Of a DNA stretch of 32,394 bases, positions 21,705 to 30,606 are shown one piece after another (position 1 is the first letter of the stretch; every line of letters begins with the position of its first letter). Position numbers and translations under genes: made by a program. The notes under the pieces were generated by a model, which ran no database searches, was not told where the DNA came from, and saw only the letters and a program-made list of their open reading frames with translations. The stretch comes from Collinsella sp. (lineage in GTDB: Bacteria; Actinomycetota; Coriobacteriia; Coriobacteriales; Coriobacteriaceae). The DNA lies in NCBI GenBank assembly GCA_019414515.1, contig DXLX01000044.1:1-32394 (forward strand), read 5' to 3'.

Positions 21705-22277
21705 CTACGGAATGTGCACCAGGTCCCTAAAGTAGACATTGCCCGTCTGCTCCTCAAACATCCAGATGTTGAGGTAGATGTCGTTGAGGTCGTTGTTCAC
21801 GTCAAAGTCCGGGTCGTCGAAGGTGCCTACAAAGGTGAGCATCGCGGTCGCTTCTGCGCCTGCGGCGACGGGCTGGCGCATGCGCACGTCGCGGACGACA
21901 CCGTTGACGTAGGCATAAGCATCAACATCGCCAAACATCATGTCGACATCGGTGTTGTTTGTCACCGCAAAGACCAACACGGCGTCGCCGTACCCATCCG
22001 TGTCCTTGCCCACGCAGGTAACATGGATGTTCTCGTCTGCCTCTAGGTTGATGGGGAACTGTTCTTGAGGGTCGGGACCTAAGCCCTGGGGGTCGACTAT
22101 ATCTTCGTCTATTTTGTCGAAGTGTTCCGATGGCGTCGTTTTCTTGATGGCTTTGGTGCTGCCGAGATCCGGCTCGCATGGTCCGGTGTTGCCATCGATG
22201 TTGCTGCAGCCCACCAGAGCGAACGAGCAGACTGCAATGGCGAGCGCGATCGTGCAGAGGGTGCCTAGGCGTTTCAT
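21705..22277 (-). CDS. Predicted lipoprotein
   Basis: 190 residues, ATG 22277 with AAGGAGAC upstream on the minus strand. The N-terminus is a lipoprotein signal (MKRLGTLCTIALAIAVCSFA followed by LVGC; lipidated Cys24). A short polar linker leads to a single globular domain rich in aspartate (HVTCVGKDTDGYGDAVLVFA, VTNNTDVDMMFGDVDAYAYV, FVGTFDDPDFDVNN, LNIWMFEEQTGNVYF). This alternation resembles the immunoglobulin-like DUF4352/DUF5067 surface lipoproteins of Gram-positive bacteria, but I cannot place it with certainty. It is anchored to the outside of the membrane and its role is unknown. It is convergent with leuS and divergent from rimP. Its upstream region, 22278-22539, holds no other gene. 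Confidence 0.8.
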   Translation of the reverse strand: MKRLGTLCTIALAIAVCSFALVGCSNIDGNTGPCEPDLGSTKAIKKTTPSEHFDKIDEDIVDPQGLGPDPQEQFPINLEADENIHVTCVGKDTDGYGDAVLVFAVTNNTDVDMMFGDVDAYAYVNGVVRDVRMRQPVAAGAEATAMLTFVGTFDDPDFDVNNDLNDIYLNIWMFEEQTGNVYFRDLVHIP

Positions 22278-22539
22278 GGTGTCTCCTTGCCGTAGAGGAT
22301 CCGGAAGGTTGTGCGGTCTATGCGTGAATACGGCTTAACTGTTTCTGAATGTCCCTTACAAGCAGTCTTGCCGATGTGTGACCAGTGATGGAATGCCCAT
22401 GGGGCCCGATTTGGCCGGCGCACTGGGACGCATGGCCCGTTTTGGGGCTTTTGGGGAGTACCGCACAGGAGTCCTCGCCTAATTGTCCTATTCTTGTGGA
22501 GAAGCTGTGGGCTAGCTGACCTGCGAATTTCTATTGCGC

Positions 22540-22568
22540 TTGCACGTTTTCGCAGGAATTGGTATAGT
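22540..22568 (+). promoter_or_regulatory. Promoter of the rimP-nusA-infB operon
   Basis: TTGCAC (22540-22545) and TATAGT (22563-22568) with 17-bp spacing. Predicted start near 22,575, ~70 nt before rimP. Confidence 0.75.
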
Positions 22569-22595
22569 TTGCTTGCAAATGAAGTTGTAATTGAA

Positions 22596-22626
22596 AGAAG
22601 TGGGGTTTCGGCCCCGCTTCTTTTTT
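22596..22626 (+). terminator. Leader terminator/attenuator before rimP
   Basis: A 10-bp stem with one wobble pair (22596-22605 with 22612-22621), TTTCGG loop and an uninterrupted T6-7. It lies ~20 nt after the predicted start and 20 nt before the rimP start codon, so most transcripts would stop unless antitermination occurs. NusA, the second product of the operon, affects such hairpins, so feedback is plausible. Confidence 0.85.
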
Positions 22627-22646
22627 GTATGGATGGAGGTGCCGCA

Positions 22647-23141
22647 ATGGTCAAGACCAAGACCGAGCAGGCGATCATCGACGCGCTCGAGGCCGTCGCT
22701 CCCCAGCACGATGTCGATATTGTCGACGTTGAGCTCGTGGGCGCCACCAAGGCCCCCTGCGTGCGTGTGCGTATCGAGGGTGCCGAGGGTCAGAGCCTGT
22801 CGCTCAACGACGTCACGGCCAATACCAAGTGGGTCGGCGACGTGATCGAGGAGCTCGACCCCATTTCTTCGAGCTACACGCTCGAGGTGTCGAGCCCGGG
22901 TATGGCGCGCCCGCTGCGCCGTCCGCGTGACTTTGCCCGCTTTGTGGGCGAGAACTGCGAGCTCACCTCCACCGCCACCGAGGGCCGTCGCAAGTACTCC
23001 GGCAAGATTGCTGCCGCGACCGAGACGAACGTGACCCTCGAGCTCGAGGACGGCGAGTCCGTCATCCTCGATTTCTCTGATGTTAAAAAGTGCAAGTTGA
23101 AGCCCACCTACGACTTCAAGCCCGCGAAGGAAGGAAACTAA
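22647..23141 (+). CDS. rimP: Ribosome maturation factor RimP
   Basis: 164 residues from ATG 22647, with GGAGG 7 nt upstream; longer frames overlap the leader terminator and are rejected. The protein assists 30S subunit maturation. It has the family pattern: VDIVDVELVGATKAPCVRVR near the start, then LDPISSSYTLEVSSPGMARP (the LEVSSPG motif), RPRDFARFVGENCELTS and a C-terminal Sm-like barrel with LEDGESVILDFSDVKKCKL. First gene of the operon; nusA begins one base after its stop codon. Confidence 0.93.
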   Translation: MVKTKTEQAIIDALEAVAPQHDVDIVDVELVGATKAPCVRVRIEGAEGQSLSLNDVTANTKWVGDVIEELDPISSSYTLEVSSPGMARPLRRPRDFARFVGENCELTSTATEGRRKYSGKIAAATETNVTLELEDGESVILDFSDVKKCKLKPTYDFKPAKEGN

Positions 23142-23142
23142 C

Positions 23143-24390
23143 ATGGCAGCATCCGACATGATGTCCGCCCTGATGGAGCTTTGCCAGGAGAGGCACATCG
23201 ACCAGCTCTACCTGATCGACCGCCTGGAGCAGTCGCTCGCCAAGAGCTATGCCGAGATCCTGCATCTTGAGTGGGGCGCCAAGGTGACCATCGACCGCAC
23301 CACCGGCAAGATCTACGTTTACCGTCTGGAGCCGATCGACGATTCCATGGACGAGGAGGGCAACTTCACCGAGTTCGAGGAGATCGACGTCACCCCCAAG
23401 AACACGAGCCGCATCGCCGCCCAGCATGCCAAGGCCGAGATCAACGCCATCGTGCGCAACTCCGCCCGCGAGCAGATCTACGAGGAGTTCTCCGGCCGTA
23501 TCGGTGACCTCATCAGCGGTACCGTGCTGCAGTCCACGCCCGACTTCACGATCGTCAAGATCCGCGATGGCGTCGAGGCCGAGCTGCCACATTTTGACCA
23601 GCGTCGTTACGAGAACGAGCGCAACGAGCGTCCGATGGGCGAGCGCTATCTGCACAACCAGCACATCAAGGCCGTGATCATCGACGTCCGCGATCCCAAC
23701 TCCAACCTGCAGCCGGTTCGCGGCGAGCACAGCCGTCCGCCGATTGTCATCTCCCGTACCCACCCCGAGCTCATGCGTCGTCTGTTTGAGCAGGAGGTGC
23801 CCGAGATCTATGAGGGCACCGTCCAGATTAAGTCGATCGCCCGCGAGCCCGGCCAGCGCTCCAAGGTCGCCGTCCACTCGCTCGACGACCGCCTGGATCC
23901 CGTGGGCGCTTGCGTCGGCCCCAAGGGCAGCCGTGTCCGTGCCGTCGTGGGCGAGCTCCGCGGAGAGCGTGTCGACGTCATCCTGTGGGATGCCGATTCG
24001 GCCGTCTACGTCGCCAACGCCCTGTCGCCCGCCAAGGTCACCCGCGTCCTCATCGACGAGGAGAAGGCCTATGCCGGCGTCATCGTGCCCGACGACCAGC
24101 TTTCGCTCGCCATCGGCAAGGAGGGCCAGAATGCCCGTCTCGCCGCTCGCCTGACCGGCTGGCACATCGACATCAAGTCCGAGACCCTTGCCGCCGACAT
24201 CCTCAAGAACGTCCCCGTTCACGAGGAGCCCGCCGCCGACCTGATCGGTGACGAGGAGGACGATGACGTCCGTCGCTGCGAGTACGTGTCCGAGGACGGC
24301 GTCCAGTGCCGCAACCAGGCCCGCCCCGGCTCCCGTTTCTGCGGTGTCCACGACACCGACGCCTTCGATGATGCGGAGGACCTGATCTAG
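23143..24390 (+). CDS. nusA: Transcription elongation/termination factor NusA with Cys-rich tail
   Basis: 415 residues; AAGGAAGGAAACTAAC lies just before ATG 23143. It binds RNA polymerase and modulates pausing, termination and antitermination. The order is normal for Gram-positive NusA: an N-terminal polymerase-binding domain (about 1-130), S1 domain (DLISGTVLQSTPDFTIVKIR), KH1 (VPEIYEGTVQIKSIAREPGQ to GPKGSRVRAVVGELRGE) and KH2 (LSLAIGKEGQNARLAARLTG). Beyond the KH region there is an extra C-terminal segment, EYVSEDGVQCRNQARPGSRF plus CGVH: Cys379-x9-Cys389-x10-Cys400-x2-His403. This looks like a small zinc-binding motif of the type found in short zinc-binding proteins. No acidic-repeat domain is present. 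A separate ylxR gene, usual at this position, is missing. Confidence 0.95.
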   Translation: MAASDMMSALMELCQERHIDQLYLIDRLEQSLAKSYAEILHLEWGAKVTIDRTTGKIYVYRLEPIDDSMDEEGNFTEFEEIDVTPKNTSRIAAQHAKAEINAIVRNSAREQIYEEFSGRIGDLISGTVLQSTPDFTIVKIRDGVEAELPHFDQRRYENERNERPMGERYLHNQHIKAVIIDVRDPNSNLQPVRGEHSRPPIVISRTHPELMRRLFEQEVPEIYEGTVQIKSIAREPGQRSKVAVHSLDDRLDPVGACVGPKGSRVRAVVGELRGERVDVILWDADSAVYVANALSPAKVTRVLIDEEKAYAGVIVPDDQLSLAIGKEGQNARLAARLTGWHIDIKSETLAADILKNVPVHEEPAADLIGDEEDDDVRRCEYVSEDGVQCRNQARPGSRFCGVHDTDAFDDAEDLI

Positions 24391-24481
24391 CGCGCGGTCG
24401 CGTCGGGCGGGTCCCGGCGCATCTCCCACGCTCGTTCAGTCTCTAGGCACCCAAGGTGCCAGAAAGGGTAGGTGAAGTCAT

Positions 24482-27196
24482 ATGGCAAAAGTCCGTGTGT
24501 CCACCCTGGCCAAAGAGTTCGGCATGACCTCCAAGGAACTGATGGGTCATCTCGCCGAAATGAAGATTCCCGCTAAGTCCGCTTCCTCCGCCCTGGAGGA
24601 CGCTTACGTCGCCATGGTCCGCAAGCAGCTCGCCTCGGTGATCGAGGCCCGCGCCAAGGAAGTCGAGGCCGCCAAGCAGGCCGAGGAGGAGGCAGCCGCC
24701 GCCGAGGAGGCAGCGCGCGCTGCCGAGGCCGAGCGCGAGCGCATCGCCGCCGAGAAGGCACGCGAGGAGGAGCGCCGCCAGTTCGCCGCGGCCCAGGCTG
24801 CCGAGGAGGCTGCCCGCGCCGAGGCCGAGGCCAAGAAGAAGGCCGAGCAGGAGCGCCTTGCCCGCGAGAAGGAGGAGGCTGCCCGTGAGGCCCAGCGCCG
24901 CGCCGTCCCCGCTTCCGACTCCGGTTCGCGCTTCCGTTCGCTGCTCGACCAGATCGCCGCACAGGAGACCGTGCTCAAGGAGAAGAAGGACGCCGAAGAC
25001 AAGGCCAAGGCCGAGCGCGCCGCCGAGCGCGGCAACCGTCGTGGCGGCAACAACGACCGCCGCGGTGGCCGTCGCAACGATCGCAACGCCTCCGACAACA
25101 ACTCCGAGCGCAACGCCTCCGAGAGCCGTCCGCACAGCCATCGCACCAACGCCAGCAACAACGTCGCTGCCGGCATGGACTTCCCCAACCCCGATAAGCA
25201 GGGCAAGGGCAAGAAGCGCAAAGGCGGTCACGGTAACGATGAGGACCACTACAGCCGCATGGCTCGTGAGGCCGAGGAGTACAGCCGCGAGAAGGTGCTC
25301 GAGGAGGCCCGCGCCGCCGTCGAGGAGGCCTCTCGCGAGTCCACCGGTCGCCGCAAGAAGCGCAAGGAGAAGCGCGAGCGCGAGGCTGCTAAGGCTCAGG
25401 AGGAGCGCAAGATTGAGGAGGCGCTGGCCCAGGGCGTGAACCCCGAGGAGCTCGATGCCATCAAGGTCTCCCAGGGCGTTACCGTCCAGGAGCTCGCCGA
25501 GGCGCTCGACGTTCCGGCCAACGACATCATCAAGCGCCTGTTCCTGCTGGGCACGCCGCTCACCATGACGCAGTCCATGTCCGACGACCTCGTCGAGCTC
25601 GTTGCCGACGACCTGGGCCGTCAGATCAAGATCATCACCCCCGAGGAGGAGAACACCTTCTCGTTCTACGACGATCCCGCCGACCTTAAGCCTCGCGCCC
25701 CGGTCGTCACCGTCATGGGTCACGTCGACCACGGCAAGACGAGCCTGCTCGACGCCATCCGTCATACCGGCGTCGCTGCCGGCGAGGCAGGCGGCATCAC
25801 CCAGGCCATCGGCGCTTCGCAGGTCATGATTAACGACCGCAAGATCACCTTCATCGATACCCCGGGCCACGCCACCTTTACGGCTATGCGTGCCCGCGGC
25901 GCCAAGGTGACCGACATCGTCATCCTAATCGTGGCTGCCGACGACGGCGTCATGCCTCAGACCATCGAGTCGATCAATCACGCCAAGGCCGCCGGCGTAC
26001 CCATCGTCGTCGCCGTCAACAAGATCGATAAGCCGGGCGCCAACCCCGACCGCGTGCGCCAGGAGCTCACCGAGTACGGCATCATCCCCGAGGAGTGGGG
26101 CGGACAGAACATGTTCGTCAACATCTCGGCCAAGCAGAAGATCGGTATCGACGACCTGCTCGAGACCGTGCTGCTCCAGGCCGACGTGCTCGAGCTCAAG
26201 GCCAACCCCGACACCTTTGCCTCCGGTAACGTCCTCGAGGCTAAGCTCGACAAGGGCCGCGGTTCGGTTGCCACGGTTCTCGTGACACGCGGTACCCTGC
26301 ACGTGGGCGATACGTTGGTCGCCGGCCTTACCTACGGCCGCGTTCGTGCCATGCTCGATCCAAAGGGCAACGCCGTCACCGAGGCCGGCCCCTCCGACGC
26401 CGTCGAGATCCTGGGTCTGCAGTCCGTGCCCAACGCCGGCGACGAGTTCCGCGTGTTCGAGGACGAGCGCGAGGCTCGCGCTCTGGCCGATGAGCGTTCG
26501 CTCAAGGCACGTATTGAGGAGCAGAGCCGCGTGAAGCACGTCACGCTCGAGAACCTCTTCGAGACCATCGCCGACGCCGAGGTTAAGGAGCTCAACCTGA
26601 TCATCAAGGCCGACGTCCAGGGTTCCATCGAGGCCCTTCAGGACTCGCTCGACAAGATGGATCAGTCCGAGGTCCGTATCAACACGATTCACTCCGCCGT
26701 CGGTGCCATCAATGAGACCGACGTCGTCCTGGCCGACGCCTCCAACGCCATCATCATCGGCTTTGGCGTGCGTCCCGACGGCAAGGCCCGCTCCGCTGCC
26801 GAGCGCGAGGGTGTCGAGATCCGTTGCTACGACGTTATCTACAAGTGCCTCGAGGAGCTCGACGCTGCCCGCATCGGCATGCTCAAGCCCACCGAGGTCG
26901 AGGTCTCCACGGGTACCGCGACCGTCCTGGACACCTTCAAGGTGCCCAAAGTCGGTATCGCCGCCGGTGTCCGCGTCGAAGAGGGCGAGATCGCCGCGAC
27001 CGATTCCGTGCGCCTGGTACGTGACGGCATTGTGGTCTTTAACGGCAAGATCGCCTCGATGCGCCACTACAAGGACGAGGCCAAGAGTCTCAAGAGCGGT
27101 TCCGAGGGTGGCATTGGCCTGGAGAACTTCCAGGACATCAAGCCTGGCGACCAGATTGAGGGTTACCGTATCGACCAGGTTGCCCGTACCGAGTAG
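24482..27196 (+). CDS. infB: Translation initiation factor IF-2
   Basis: 904 residues; ATG 24482 after a weak GGTGAAG site. It delivers initiator tRNA to the 30S subunit. The N-terminus is an IF2_N-type domain (STLAKEFGMTSKELMGHLAE, MKIPAKSASSALEDAYVAMV), then ~300 residues of Ala/Glu/Arg-rich, likely coiled-coil linker with an Asn/Arg-rich stretch (GNRRGGNNDRRGGRRNDRNA). A second IF2_N-like helix (VQELAEALDVPANDIIKRLF) precedes the GTPase: G1 GHVDHGKT (413-420), G2 AGGITQAIGA, G3 DTPGH, G4 NKID and G5 SAK. Domains III and IV end GDQIEGYRIDQVARTE. Third gene of the operon. Confidence 0.97.
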   Translation: MAKVRVSTLAKEFGMTSKELMGHLAEMKIPAKSASSALEDAYVAMVRKQLASVIEARAKEVEAAKQAEEEAAAAEEAARAAEAERERIAAEKAREEERRQFAAAQAAEEAARAEAEAKKKAEQERLAREKEEAAREAQRRAVPASDSGSRFRSLLDQIAAQETVLKEKKDAEDKAKAERAAERGNRRGGNNDRRGGRRNDRNASDNNSERNASESRPHSHRTNASNNVAAGMDFPNPDKQGKGKKRKGGHGNDEDHYSRMAREAEEYSREKVLEEARAAVEEASRESTGRRKKRKEKREREAAKAQEERKIEEALAQGVNPEELDAIKVSQGVTVQELAEALDVPANDIIKRLFLLGTPLTMTQSMSDDLVELVADDLGRQIKIITPEEENTFSFYDDPADLKPRAPVVTVMGHVDHGKTSLLDAIRHTGVAAGEAGGITQAIGASQVMINDRKITFIDTPGHATFTAMRARGAKVTDIVILIVAADDGVMPQTIESINHAKAAGVPIVVAVNKIDKPGANPDRVRQELTEYGIIPEEWGGQNMFVNISAKQKIGIDDLLETVLLQADVLELKANPDTFASGNVLEAKLDKGRGSVATVLVTRGTLHVGDTLVAGLTYGRVRAMLDPKGNAVTEAGPSDAVEILGLQSVPNAGDEFRVFEDEREARALADERSLKARIEEQSRVKHVTLENLFETIADAEVKELNLIIKADVQGSIEALQDSLDKMDQSEVRINTIHSAVGAINETDVVLADASNAIIIGFGVRPDGKARSAAEREGVEIRCYDVIYKCLEELDAARIGMLKPTEVEVSTGTATVLDTFKVPKVGIAAGVRVEEGEIAATDSVRLVRDGIVVFNGKIASMRHYKDEAKSLKSGSEGGIGLENFQDIKPGDQIEGYRIDQVARTE

Positions 27197-27207
27197 GGGG
27201 TAGCGCT

Positions 27208-27618
27208 ATGAAGCAAACGCAGGCAACCCGCCGTCTGGGCGAGCAGCTTCGCGAGAAGCTTGGTTATATCCTGCTCTTTGAGGTTTCCGATCCGCGTCTC
27301 GACCTGGTCACCCTGACCGCGGTCGAGGTCGCGGTGGACCGTTCGTTCGCACGCGTGTACGTGTCGTGCGATGCGAGCCGCTACGATGAGGTCATGGAGG
27401 CGCTCGCCAGCGCCAAGGGCCGCATCCGCAGTCTGTTGGCTCGCTCGCTCGATTGGCGCGTCACGCCCGAGCTCGATTTTCGCATCGATCGCTCGACCGA
27501 TGAGGCCGAGCGCATAACGCGTGCGCTGGAAAACGTTCCGGCCACGCTTGCGATCGAAAAGGACGAGGACGGCTACCCAATTGTGGATGCCGCCCAGGAG
27601 GCAGCTTTAGATGACTGA
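27208..27618 (+). CDS. rbfA: Ribosome-binding factor A
   Basis: 136 residues from ATG 27208, with a GGGGGT-type site after the infB stop. It binds the 30S subunit and helps 16S rRNA 5'-end processing. The family signature is clear: RRLGEQLREKLGYILLFEVS, DPRLDLVTLTAVEVAVDRSF, ARVYVSCDASRYDEVMEALA and ITRALENVPATLAIEKDEDG. The acidic tail (QEAALDD) is common. It overlaps nrnA by 8 nt, suggesting translational coupling. Confidence 0.93.
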   Translation: MKQTQATRRLGEQLREKLGYILLFEVSDPRLDLVTLTAVEVAVDRSFARVYVSCDASRYDEVMEALASAKGRIRSLLARSLDWRVTPELDFRIDRSTDEAERITRALENVPATLAIEKDEDGYPIVDAAQEAALDD

Positions 27619-28654
27619 TTCCGCCGATCTCGCCTCGTGCGAGTCTGCAGATATTAAACGACGCATCCTCGAGCTTATCGAGGATGCGTCCTCCATTGCG
27701 ATCTCGGGTCACACCTCTCCCGATGGCGATGCCCTGGGCTCCGTGTTGGGCCTTGGCCTTTCGCTTATGAAGGTGTTTCCCGACAAGGACATCGCCCTGC
27801 TGTTGGCAGACGACGATCCCGTTCCGCGTATCTACCGTTTTATGGAGGGTGCCGATCTTCTGGTGCCGGCATCTGCCTACACCGGCAACCCGGACCTGTT
27901 CATTTCGGTAGACGTGCCGGTCGTCGAGCGCCTCAATAATTCCGCCGAGGTCCTGCGTCGTTCGGCCCACGTGGCTTGCTTTGATCATCACCCGGCACGT
28001 GAGGAGTTTGCCGAGGTCAGCCTTAGGTGCGTCAATGCTGCTGCTTGCGCCATGATTATCGACCGATTTTTGGCCGATTGCGGCATTACCGCAAGCGACA
28101 GTATCGCTACCTGCCTGCTGTGCGGCCTGGTCACCGACACCGGTCGTTTTCAGTATCAGAACGCCGACGCCGCAGCGTTTCATGCCGCCTCGCGTCTGGT
28201 GGCGCACGGTGCCGATCCGGCACGCGTCGCGCTCGAGGTCTACCAGAGCCAGCGCGTCGAGTTCTTGCACCTCAAGTCCATCGTCATGGGTCGCATCAAG
28301 ACGGTCGCGCACGGGCGCGTGGCGTATAGCTACGCGTACGAAAGTGACCTTAAGGAATGCGGCGTCACCTCTGATGAGTGCGACGGCCTGGTCGATGTGG
28401 TGCGCTCGGTGATGGGTGTCGAGGTCTGCCTGTTTCTTAAGGGCATCGAGGACGATACCAAGGTACGAGGCAACCTGCGCTCCAAGGGCGATCTTGATGT
28501 TTCCGAGATTGCGGGCAACTTTGGCGGAGGTGGGCACCACGCTGCCGCCGGCTTTACCAACGCCGGAACGATTTCCGAGACGCTCACCACGGCACTTCCC
28601 ATGCTGGCCGAGCTGGTAGGGGAGGATCCCGCTTCGGTGACCGTCGAGCTCTAA
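27611..28654 (+). CDS. nrnA: DHH-DHHA1 phosphoesterase (NrnA-type nanoRNase/pAp phosphatase)
   Basis: 347 residues. The DHH motifs are intact: ISGHTSPDGDALGSVL (His34, Asp38, Asp40 region), VDVPVVERLN, CFDHHPAREEF (Asp125-His126-His127) and TDTGRFQYQNADAAAF. The C-terminal DHHA1 domain has the GGGGHHAAAGF glycine-rich substrate loop. The family degrades short RNA oligonucleotides and dephosphorylates 3'-phosphoadenosine 5'-phosphate with Mn2+; the location beside rbfA and truB is typical. The start ATG 27611 lies inside the end of rbfA. Which substrate dominates cannot be told from sequence. Confidence 0.9.
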   Translation: MTDSADLASCESADIKRRILELIEDASSIAISGHTSPDGDALGSVLGLGLSLMKVFPDKDIALLLADDDPVPRIYRFMEGADLLVPASAYTGNPDLFISVDVPVVERLNNSAEVLRRSAHVACFDHHPAREEFAEVSLRCVNAAACAMIIDRFLADCGITASDSIATCLLCGLVTDTGRFQYQNADAAAFHAASRLVAHGADPARVALEVYQSQRVEFLHLKSIVMGRIKTVAHGRVAYSYAYESDLKECGVTSDECDGLVDVVRSVMGVEVCLFLKGIEDDTKVRGNLRSKGDLDVSEIAGNFGGGGHHAAAGFTNAGTISETLTTALPMLAELVGEDPASVTVEL

Positions 28655-28669
28655 CTTTTTGGATGGTAC

Positions 28670-29602
28670 ATGGCTCGTCGTACACCTTCTCAACTTAATA
28701 TGCTGCTCGCCGTCGATAAGCCGGTGGGCTGCACGTCTCATGACGTTGTTTCGCAATGCCGACGCGCCCTCCATGAGCGGCGCGTCGGTCATGCCGGAAC
28801 GCTCGACCCCATGGCATCGGGTGTCATGGTGGTGGGCGTGGGCCAGGCCACGCGTCTGCTGGGCATGCTCACGCTCGATACCAAAAGCTACGTCGCCGAC
28901 ATTTCGTTTGGCGTCGAGACCAATACCGATGATGCGGAAGGCGAGGCCGTCCGCACAGTGCCCATTGCCGCCGACCTGCGCGATCCGGCCTATGCCCGCG
29001 AGCGCCTGTGCGCTATGTTGGGCCCTCAGATGCAGGTGCCGCCGGCGTTTTCGGCCATTTCTGTCAACGGCGTGCGCGCCTATAAGGCTGCGCGCGAGGG
29101 CAATGCCGTTGAGTTGCCCCCGCGTCCGGTCGAGGTATATTCCGCCGACCTGATTGCCGTGAGCGGCGAGGGCGACGCTTGCGTTTGGACCGCGGCGTTT
29201 TCCGTGAGCAAGGGCACCTATATCCGTGCGCTCGCTCGCGACCTAGGTCGTGCCTGCGACAACGCGGCACATATTTCCGCGCTGCGTCGTACGGCCTCCG
29301 GTGTTGTTTCCATCGGTGCCTGCCATGCGGTCGAGGAACTTTCTGCCGAGTCCGCTGCCGGCTTTGCCCTGGATCCCATTGCGGCACTGGGCGCCACACG
29401 CGTCGACTTGCCGGGCGACCTTGCCGATGATCTGCTGTGCGGACGTCGTATTCCTATTGAGCGCGCGCTTGTGGGCTTCGATGCGTCGAAGGCGCCGTTT
29501 GCGCTCGTGCTCGATGGCGGGCTCAAGGCACTCTCCCGTATCGAGGGCGGTCGCTTTGTTATGGAGCATGTCTTTCCGCAGGCGATCGGCGGTGTTCGAT
29601 GA
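28670..29602 (+). CDS. truB: tRNA pseudouridine(55) synthase TruB
   Basis: 310 residues. It makes the T-loop pseudouridine 55 in tRNAs. The catalytic segment is RRVGHAGTLDPMASGVMVVG with Asp46; the preceding LLAVDKPVGCTSHDVV and following TKSYVADISFGVETNTDDAE are typical. YIRALARDLGRACDNAAHIS is the later conserved motif. A C-terminal PUA-like segment follows (about 230-310). It sits 15 bp after nrnA and its stop overlaps the ribF start in ATGA. Confidence 0.95.
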   Translation: MARRTPSQLNMLLAVDKPVGCTSHDVVSQCRRALHERRVGHAGTLDPMASGVMVVGVGQATRLLGMLTLDTKSYVADISFGVETNTDDAEGEAVRTVPIAADLRDPAYARERLCAMLGPQMQVPPAFSAISVNGVRAYKAAREGNAVELPPRPVEVYSADLIAVSGEGDACVWTAAFSVSKGTYIRALARDLGRACDNAAHISALRRTASGVVSIGACHAVEELSAESAAGFALDPIAALGATRVDLPGDLADDLLCGRRIPIERALVGFDASKAPFALVLDGGLKALSRIEGGRFVMEHVFPQAIGGVR

Positions 29603-30606
29603 TGCTGGCCTCCCACGAGCTCGCGCGTATTTTTTTCGCGGGCGAGTTGGATGAGGCCCGCATCGTCGCCGCCGATGCGTTTGATGATTGCGCTTGCCTG
29701 GGCGCTGCGTCGATCGCCATCGGCGTGTTCGATGGCGTGCATCGGGGACATCGCGAGCTGATCGACGCGGTCGTTCGCGATGCGCGTGACCATGACTGCA
29801 AGGCGGTCGTGGTCACCTTTGATCCCGACCCGGACGTGGTGGTGAGCCCCTCGCCTGCTCAAAAACTGATGACGACGGCCGACCGTCTGCATGCCCTGGC
29901 TCTCACCGGGGTCGATGCGGTCGTGGCTGTTCCCTTTACGCCTTCGGTGGCGGCACTCGACCACGCGGGCTTTCTTAAACTGCTGTCGCATGTGGTCGAT
30001 ATCCGCTCGATTCGCGTGGGCAGCGACTTTAGGCTGGGCCGCGGCGGTGCCTCGGGCGTTGCCGAGATGAAAGAATGGGGAGCCGAGCGCGACGTTGACG
30101 TTTATGGCCACGAGTTGCTGTGCGTCGATGGACAGACGGTCTGCGCCACCCGTATTCGCCAGGAGCTTCGCCAGGGACATGTTGAGCTTGCCGCCGAGCT
30201 GCTCGGCCGCCCGTACATGCTGCGAGGTGTTGTTGCCGGAGGTCGTCACCAGGGCTCCGACATGGGTTTTCCCACGGCAAACATTCAGGTGCCCGAGGGC
30301 ATCCAGGTTCCTGCCGATGGTGTCTACGAGGGCCTGGTGCTGGTCGACGATACCGTGTGGCCTGCTGCCGTCAATGTGGGCTTGCCGCCGACGTATGCCG
30401 ACGATGCCGCCTCGGCTCATCTCGAGGCCAACTTAATCGGGTATGCGGGCGACCTGTACGGCGCCTCGGTTTCGCTGGCGTTTACGCGCTGGCTGCGCCC
30501 GTCGCGCCTGTTCGATTCGTTGGACGAGCTTATCGCGACCGTCGAGGGTAACATTGACGATATCCGTCATCATTTGGGCGAGCAGGGGGTGAGCATCCGT
30601 GATTAG
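29599..30606 (+). CDS. ribF: Bifunctional riboflavin kinase/FMN adenylyltransferase
   Basis: 335 residues, starting at ATG 29599 in a 4-nt ATGA overlap with truB. It makes FMN and then FAD. The N-terminal adenylyltransferase half has IGVFDGVHRGHRELID (HRGH at 48-51), VVVTFDPDPDVVVSPSP and RVGSDFRLGRGGASGV; the C-terminal riboflavin kinase half has LGRPYMLRGVVAGGRHQGSD, GFPTANIQVPEGI and DGVYEGLVLVDD, then AHLEANLIGYAGDLYGASVS. Its stop overlaps the dnaG start by 8 nt. In many bacteria rpsO follows ribF; here dnaG does. Confidence 0.94.
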   Translation: MMLASHELARIFFAGELDEARIVAADAFDDCACLGAASIAIGVFDGVHRGHRELIDAVVRDARDHDCKAVVVTFDPDPDVVVSPSPAQKLMTTADRLHALALTGVDAVVAVPFTPSVAALDHAGFLKLLSHVVDIRSIRVGSDFRLGRGGASGVAEMKEWGAERDVDVYGHELLCVDGQTVCATRIRQELRQGHVELAAELLGRPYMLRGVVAGGRHQGSDMGFPTANIQVPEGIQVPADGVYEGLVLVDDTVWPAAVNVGLPPTYADDAASAHLEANLIGYAGDLYGASVSLAFTRWLRPSRLFDSLDELIATVEGNIDDIRHHLGEQGVSIRD

